DNA from: Treponema sp.
GTDB lineage: Bacteria > Spirochaetota > Spirochaetia > Treponematales > Breznakiellaceae
Direction: 5' to 3'
DNA length: 9,497 nucleotides
Assembly: GCA_031280065.1 (NCBI GenBank)
Contig: JAITHH010000252.1
Coordinates: 1-9,497 of the forward strand
The notes beneath the pieces were generated by a model, which made no database searches, was not told the DNA's origin, and worked only from the letters and a program-made list of their open reading frames with translations. A program made the translations under genes and the position numbers. Shown here piece after piece: positions 5,295 through 9,497 of this stretch. Within the stretch, counting starts at the first letter, position 1, and each line of letters starts with the position of its first letter.

Positions 5295-8003
5295 ATGGCG
5301 GAACTTGAAAACACGGGGGCTGAGGCTCTTCTTAAAAATGTGCAGAACATGCTCAACGAAGAAAAGTGGACAAGAGCCGCTTTGAGCAACTACTCTGCCA
5401 GTCAGTTCAAAGACCTGGACGGCCTCTTAAAGGAAGCCAGGGAAGCGCGGGCCTATGACGATTTGAAAGACGCCTGCGATGAACACCTGGGGCACACCAA
5501 GAACAGCCTCATCGCCCTGTACCTGTCGGGGATGATTGCCCTGTCGCGGCAGATCATTGACGACGCCGCGCTGATCAGTCTGGTAACGATCTTCATGGAT
5601 AACCACAAGTGGGGCATCGTGAAGTACCTCTGCGAGCGCATCCTGGATTACGGCGAGTCCAAGTTCGCCCTGCGCACCCTGGCGGAGTGTTACAAGAACG
5701 ACAACGATGAAGAGGCGGTCTTCGGCATCTGGGAGCGGCTGGTCAAGGTTGATTACGAGGAAGCGGACCTGGCCAAGGCCCTGGCGGAGCATTACGAGAA
5801 AATTCCCAAGATCGAGGAGGCGGTGGACTACTACAAAAAGGCCCTCCACCGCTATATCAACAAACAGCTCTTCACCAATGTCCGGGAAATATGGGCAAAA
5901 CTCCTGGAATACGGTCCCCAGGACATCGACTTCTTCCTCCACGTCCAGAAGAAGATCGCCAAGAACATCAGCGAGGAAAAGGCCGTGGTCCTGCTGGAGG
6001 ATGTCTACGCGGTCTGTAAAAAGCGGGAGGACCTGGACACGGCCATCAACATTCTCAAGCTGATCCTCCAATACGATGAAAAGGACGAGCAGGCCCGCAA
6101 GGAGATAACCGCCTGTTTCCGGGAGAAGTATGCGGCCCACAGTCAGCTTGAGGAGTACATCCGAATCTCCAACCTTGCCCAGAAGTACCGCAATGTCCAC
6201 GAGGCGATCCAGGACTTTGAGAAGCACATCGCCTTTGACAAAGGCAACTTCGTGTACCACCGGACGTGGGGCGTGGGCCGGATCGCCGAAGTACAGGGGG
6301 ATGAGATCGTCATCGACTTTGCTAAGAAGCGCGCCCACGCCATGTCCCTCAAGATGGCGGTGAACGCCCTCCAGACGCTGACCAAGGACCATATCTGGGT
6401 ACTCAAGGCCACGTCAAAGCGGGAAAAGCTGTATGAGCGGGTCAAAACCGAGCCGCTGTGGGCCCTGCAAACGGTGATCCGCAGTTTCGGCAACGCCTGC
6501 GACCTTAAACGGATCAAGGCGGAGCTGTCGCCTTCGATCCTTTCGGCGGGAGAGTGGACGGCCTGGAGCGCCAAGGCCCGCGAGGTGCTGAAATCGGACA
6601 CCTCCCTGGGGGTGAGCCCTGACAACATCGACCTGTACACGGTGCGGGACCGGCCCATCAGTATTCCCGAAAAGCTCTTTTATGAATTCCGGGCGCAAAA
6701 GAATTTCTTTGACCGCGCCCAGACGATCCGCAGTTATGTCAGCCAAAAGGACGCGGAGCTGGATTCAGAGTACTTTACCGAAATGTTTGCCTACTTTTCT
6801 GGCTACCTGCGTTCCTGGAGTCAGGTAAGCGAGCAGGTCGTGGCTTCCTATCTCCTGGTGAAGGACCTGGCTGGCCGCTATCCCCACCTGGGCGCGGGCC
6901 TGCAGTTGAATTTCCTCCAAATATTCGAGGGCATCGATGATGTGCCGGGGCTGTTCCAGAGCCTGCGGGACGCGAAGCTGCGGGAGGATTTTCTGCATCA
7001 TATCAAGCTCTTCGTTCCTTCCTGGCCTGATATTTATGTTGAACTGTTCCCCTACGCGCTCCTCCAGTCCATCATTACGAGTCTGCTCAAAGAAGGCTAT
7101 GAGGACAAAGCGGCCGCGCTGGTTCAGGGGTGCTTTGAAAACTACCGGGACTACCGGGAGGCGGCGGTGTGGCTCTACAAGAACCTCAGCCGCGAGCCCT
7201 GGTTTGAGAAGGCGGGGCTGTCCTTTGAGAAGCAGATCATCACGCTGATCCATATTCTCGACATCACGTACCGGGAGATCGAAAACCACCGCGACACCAC
7301 GGAGAACCGGAAGATCAACAAGCAGGTCTACGGCATCCTCTTTAAAGACGGGGTATTGGACGCGGCCATCGACAGCGCGGATTCGGACATGATCCTGCGG
7401 CTCTTTACGCTCATTGACGATGTGAAGGACCTGGACCCTGCGGATAAGCTCAAACTCCGCCACCGCATCCAAGACAAGCACCCGGACTTCAAATTCTTTG
7501 GGGACACGGAAAAGGCGGTGATTACCCGGGGGCTTATGGTCACGCTGGCCATGTACCAGGAGAAACAGCGGCAGCTTAACCGTCTCATGGAAGTGGAGAT
7601 GCCGGCCAATTCCAAGGAAATCGCCTTTGCCCTGTCCCTGGGAGACCTGCGGGAGAATGCCGAGTACAAGGCGGCCAAGGAAAAGCAGGATATCCTCAAT
7701 GCCCAGGCAGCCAAGCTCAAGGACGAGATAGAGCGGGCCCAGCTCTTTGATCCCGGTTCGGTCAATATCAACCGGGTATCCTTTGGGACGAAGGTAGTTC
7801 TGAGCAATGATTCCTCCGGGAAAAATGAAGAGTATACTATCCTGGGGCCCTGGGAATCGGACCCGGAAAACCGGATCATCTCTTATCTGTCTCCCTTTGG
7901 GGGGGCGGTTTTGAATAAAAAGGCGGGGGAGCAATTCAGCTTTTCCATAAGCGATCAGAAGGTCTCCTATACGGTAAAAAAGATTTCCGCGGCGGCCTTG
8001 TAA
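5295..8003 (+). CDS. greA: Long spirochaete-type transcription elongation factor GreA fusion
   Basis: A 902-residue cytoplasmic protein, against about 158 for ordinary GreA. Only the C-terminal 160 residues are GreA: a coiled-coil hairpin at about 743-826 with the tip LGDLRENAEYKAA, in which Asp784 and Glu787 match the acidic tip residues that enter the RNA polymerase secondary channel and trigger cleavage of backtracked RNA, then the FKBP-like domain at about 830-902 (VSFGTKVVL, YTILGPWESDPENRIISYLSP). Upstream, residues 1-310 are helical and partly TPR-like (for example EEAVDYYKKALHRY). Residues about 320-360 (VYHRTWGVGRIAEVQGDEIV and following) look like a small Tudor/CarD-type barrel as seen in RNAP-binding proteins. 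Residues 370-740 are helical. Long GreA proteins of similar size are annotated in Borrelia and Treponema. AAGGAG at 5282-5287 sits 7 bases before the ATG and overlaps the upstream stop codon. The GreA domain is confident; the N-terminal functions are unknown. Confidence 0.93.
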   Translation: MAELENTGAEALLKNVQNMLNEEKWTRAALSNYSASQFKDLDGLLKEAREARAYDDLKDACDEHLGHTKNSLIALYLSGMIALSRQIIDDAALISLVTIFMDNHKWGIVKYLCERILDYGESKFALRTLAECYKNDNDEEAVFGIWERLVKVDYEEADLAKALAEHYEKIPKIEEAVDYYKKALHRYINKQLFTNVREIWAKLLEYGPQDIDFFLHVQKKIAKNISEEKAVVLLEDVYAVCKKREDLDTAINILKLILQYDEKDEQARKEITACFREKYAAHSQLEEYIRISNLAQKYRNVHEAIQDFEKHIAFDKGNFVYHRTWGVGRIAEVQGDEIVIDFAKKRAHAMSLKMAVNALQTLTKDHIWVLKATSKREKLYERVKTEPLWALQTVIRSFGNACDLKRIKAELSPSILSAGEWTAWSAKAREVLKSDTSLGVSPDNIDLYTVRDRPISIPEKLFYEFRAQKNFFDRAQTIRSYVSQKDAELDSEYFTEMFAYFSGYLRSWSQVSEQVVASYLLVKDLAGRYPHLGAGLQLNFLQIFEGIDDVPGLFQSLRDAKLREDFLHHIKLFVPSWPDIYVELFPYALLQSIITSLLKEGYEDKAAALVQGCFENYRDYREAAVWLYKNLSREPWFEKAGLSFEKQIITLIHILDITYREIENHRDTTENRKINKQVYGILFKDGVLDAAIDSADSDMILRLFTLIDDVKDLDPADKLKLRHRIQDKHPDFKFFGDTEKAVITRGLMVTLAMYQEKQRQLNRLMEVEMPANSKEIAFALSLGDLRENAEYKAAKEKQDILNAQAAKLKDEIERAQLFDPGSVNINRVSFGTKVVLSNDSSGKNEEYTILGPWESDPENRIISYLSPFGGAVLNKKAGEQFSFSISDQKVSYTVKKISAAAL

Positions 8004-8056
8004 AGGGAGGGGGGCGGTAAACTTCAGCTTTGTAACCGCGTCTCTGAAAAATGCAT

Positions 8057-8082
8057 GTTTCGCAGCCCCTGGGGCGGGAAAC
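8057..8082. other. Imperfect stem-loop in the greA-downstream gap
   Basis: GTTTC (8057-8061) pairs with GAAAC (8078-8082), enclosing a GCCC/GGGC stem (8065-8068 with 8072-8075). No T-run follows, so it is not a clear terminator, yet it is the strongest fold in the 181 bases between greA and the next gene. A weaker GCGGT/ACCGC pairing lies at 8014-8018 and 8035-8039. I see no small gene in this gap. Confidence 0.3.
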
Positions 8083-8147
8083 TGCCAGAACCGGCGCAAA
8101 GCCAACCGGGTTTTACCGCGGGCTCAAGGGTTTTTCCGGGGGCGTTT

Positions 8148-8175
8148 TTGCAATACACTTCGGTTCCGGTATAAT
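8148..8175 (+). promoter_or_regulatory. Promoter for the VWA/FHA-like membrane protein
   Basis: TTGCAA (8148-8153) and a perfect TATAAT (8170-8175) are separated by 16 bases. The -10 ends 9 bases before the ATG at 8185, so the expected leader is only about 3 bases. It separates this gene from the greA operon. Confidence 0.75.
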
Positions 8176-8184
8176 TGGGTGTAT

Positions 8185-9497
8185 ATGAAAAAACTGATTC
8201 TTATCTTGGCGTTGTTTCTGGCTGTTCTTTCCTGGTCCTCCGGCCAGGAACAGGGGGCTATGGATCTGATCCTGCTCCTGGATACGTCGTCCGCGTTGAG
8301 CGGCTCTTTCCTTGAACTGCGGGACTACCTTACCGGGCCCTTTCTCCAGGAATTTCTGCGTATCGGCGATACCTTTCACCTGATTTCCGTGGCGGATGCT
8401 CCCAGGAGGGAAATATCCCGCCGGGTGGAGGGTATTGGGGACGTGGAGACCATCATCAGCCGTCTTTACCTGATGTATCCCCTGGAACCGGCTTCCAATA
8501 TTACCGCAGCCCTGGAGTTTATCGGGCAGTACGTATCCACCCTGCCCGGGGCCCGGCGCAAAATCGTGGTATTGCTTACCAGCAAGGACCGGAGCATCAA
8601 GCCTGAAGCTATAGCCCGTTTGAACCGCCCCCGGGTTGATTTCCACCTGGTCCAGTTCCCTTTTACCGGGAGCGGCCCCTATTCAGGCCGGCCCAGCCTC
8701 CGCAGGGCCGCTCCTCCCAGACCCCAGGCGGAAATCGCGGCGGCCCAGCCCCAGGCAGTCCCGGAGTCCCGGCAAACACCGGCCCAGAGCGTCCCAGCCC
8801 AGACGGAGACACGGGACCCGCAGCCCCAGGCCCAACGGCCAGTACAGCCAGCCGCTACGCCCCCAGCCAACGCGGCTGCCCAGGCGCCGGCGCGGAATAC
8901 ACAGCCCCAAACCGCTCCTCAGGCACAGCGGCCAGCACAGCCAGCCGCTCCCCCAGCCAACACAGCGGCCCAGGCGCAGGAGCAACAGCCAGTACAGCCC
9001 GTGAGCGGAGGCTCTGGAAACGCAAAACCCCTGAAAACCGCGCTCCCGGTTTTTTCTGCCCCAGGGTTGAGCCTCCTCCCCGCGCCTGCGCCAAGCTCTT
9101 TGCTGCCCCTCTTCTTTACCACCCTGGGCTTAGGTATGGCCGCTTTCCTGACTTTCCTGGTTCTCCATACCGGACGCCGGCTCCAGCGCTTCCCCAACAA
9201 GACCATGGCCTATGTAGCGGGCCGCTCGTTACCCCCAAAGACCGAACCCTACCCCCTGACCGAACATGCGGCTAAACAACGGCAGATAACCCGGCTTTCC
9301 AGGCTCGAAAACGGTCCAGGCAATTATATCGATACCAAGGGTATCCTCATGCTCTCCCTCTTTGTGGAGGATCAGAACACCGCCACCGGCAGGCGGAACA
9401 TCCATGCCATCAAGCCCGGATATACCTATACCATCGGGGGGGGCAATTCGGACTTTCTTATCTTCCTGGTACCCTTGCCTCCCCATATCGCGGAAAT
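8185..9497 (+). CDS. Exported VWA-like protein with Pro/Gln/Ala linker, membrane helix and FHA-like C-terminus (runs off right edge)
   Basis: 437 codons are visible with no stop before the edge. Residues 1-20 are a signal peptide (MKKLILILALFLAVLSWSSG) with no lipobox. Residues about 26-160 look like a von Willebrand A domain: MDLILLLDTSSALSGS, SNITAALEFIGQYV and KIVVLLTSKDRS sit where the three metal-site motifs belong. The site is altered: DxSxS reads DTSSA (33-37) and the third aspartate is Ser133, while Thr107 is kept. Residues about 170-280 are a Pro/Gln/Ala-rich linker with an internal duplication. A membrane helix lies at 307-329, followed by RRLQR, so the tail should be cytoplasmic. 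The last visible stretch (386-437: GILMLSLFVED, PGYTYTIGGGNSDFLIFLVP, PPHIAE) resembles a forkhead-associated fold, but its usual phosphothreonine-binding arginine appears to be glycine. An outside-sensing, inside-docking protein is a reasonable guess. There is no Shine-Dalgarno; the leader is very short. Confidence 0.87.
   Translation, partial: MKKLILILALFLAVLSWSSGQEQGAMDLILLLDTSSALSGSFLELRDYLTGPFLQEFLRIGDTFHLISVADAPRREISRRVEGIGDVETIISRLYLMYPLEPASNITAALEFIGQYVSTLPGARRKIVVLLTSKDRSIKPEAIARLNRPRVDFHLVQFPFTGSGPYSGRPSLRRAAPPRPQAEIAAAQPQAVPESRQTPAQSVPAQTETRDPQPQAQRPVQPAATPPANAAAQAPARNTQPQTAPQAQRPAQPAAPPANTAAQAQEQQPVQPVSGGSGNAKPLKTALPVFSAPGLSLLPAPAPSSLLPLFFTTLGLGMAAFLTFLVLHTGRRLQRFPNKTMAYVAGRSLPPKTEPYPLTEHAAKQRQITRLSRLENGPGNYIDTKGILMLSLFVEDQNTATGRRNIHAIKPGYTYTIGGGNSDFLIFLVPLPPHIAE
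8827..8976 (+). repeat. Imperfect direct repeat encoding Pro/Gln/Ala linker units
   Basis: Bases 8827-8886 (20 codons, QAQRPVQPAATPPANAAAQA) recur at 8920-8976 (19 codons, QAQRPAQPAAPPANTAAQA) with one codon missing and scattered substitutions. A third, decayed unit (QEQQPVQPV) follows directly. This suggests that the linker lengthened by internal duplication and may vary in length between strains. Confidence 0.75.

Noticed and set aside
5427..6392. 321-residue open frame on the minus strand opposite the greA N-terminus
   Set aside because: Its Val/Leu/Asp-rich composition mirrors the Glu/Lys/Asp codons of the true gene; no start signal is seen.
6765..8105. 446-residue open frame on the minus strand opposite greA
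   Set aside because: It is fully antisense to a confident gene, has low-complexity composition typical of GC-rich third-position shadows, and shows no recognisable motif.
8004..8147. Intrinsic terminator or small RNA after greA
   Set aside because: The visible stems are short or imperfect and not followed by a T-run; nothing supports a named RNA.
8113..8646. 177-residue minus-strand frame across the gap and the VWA gene start
   Set aside because: It overlaps a gene with a clear promoter and signal peptide, and its product looks like an antisense shadow.

Overview
The window looks like chromosomal DNA of a spirochaete, most likely a GC-rich relative of Treponema. Three things suggest this: a roughly 900-residue protein with GreA only at its C-terminus (a layout I know from spirochaete GreA proteins), an abundance of TPR scaffold proteins, and the general style of the envelope proteins. 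This is inference from family knowledge; no search was run. I see no tRNA, rRNA, CRISPR array, transposase or phage gene.

Layout, left to right. (1) The start of a minus-strand membrane-anchored protein runs off the left edge (start codon at 209). (2) Diverging from it is a two-gene plus-strand unit: a P-loop protein with an Asp23/Gls24-like C-terminus (348-1205), then an exported TPR protein carrying what looks like a dead peptidase domain (1223-2380). (3) Convergent to that is a minus-strand pair, ribulose-phosphate 3-epimerase (rpe, 3582-4244) and a TPR/transmembrane protein overlapping it by 4 bp (2452-3585). (4) Diverging from rpe is a plus-strand pair, a cytoplasmic TPR protein (4324-5283) and the giant GreA fusion (5295-8003). 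(5) After a 181-base gap with its own promoter comes a VWA / Pro-Gln-Ala linker / transmembrane / FHA-like protein that runs off the right edge (from 8185).

Two features cut across the genes. A GC-rich, double-hairpin repeat occurs twice (from 256 and from 2380); its first 37 bases match at 36 positions. One copy lies between divergent genes and the other between convergent genes. Also, four genes that begin transcription units (starts at 209, 348, 4244 and 8185) have a -10-like hexamer ending only 6-9 bases before the ATG and no Shine-Dalgarno sequence, so their mRNAs may be leaderless or nearly so. The two clearly internal operon genes with an intergenic gap (1223 and 5295) do have good Shine-Dalgarno sequences.

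Functionally the only secure assignments are rpe (pentose phosphate pathway) and the GreA domain (transcript cleavage/elongation). The others are domain-level calls. I see no evidence that all eight genes form one pathway. The candidates for undescribed biology are the P-loop/Asp23-like fusion, the pseudo-peptidase TPR protein, the VWA-TM-FHA-like protein with its altered metal site, and the leaderless-start pattern.
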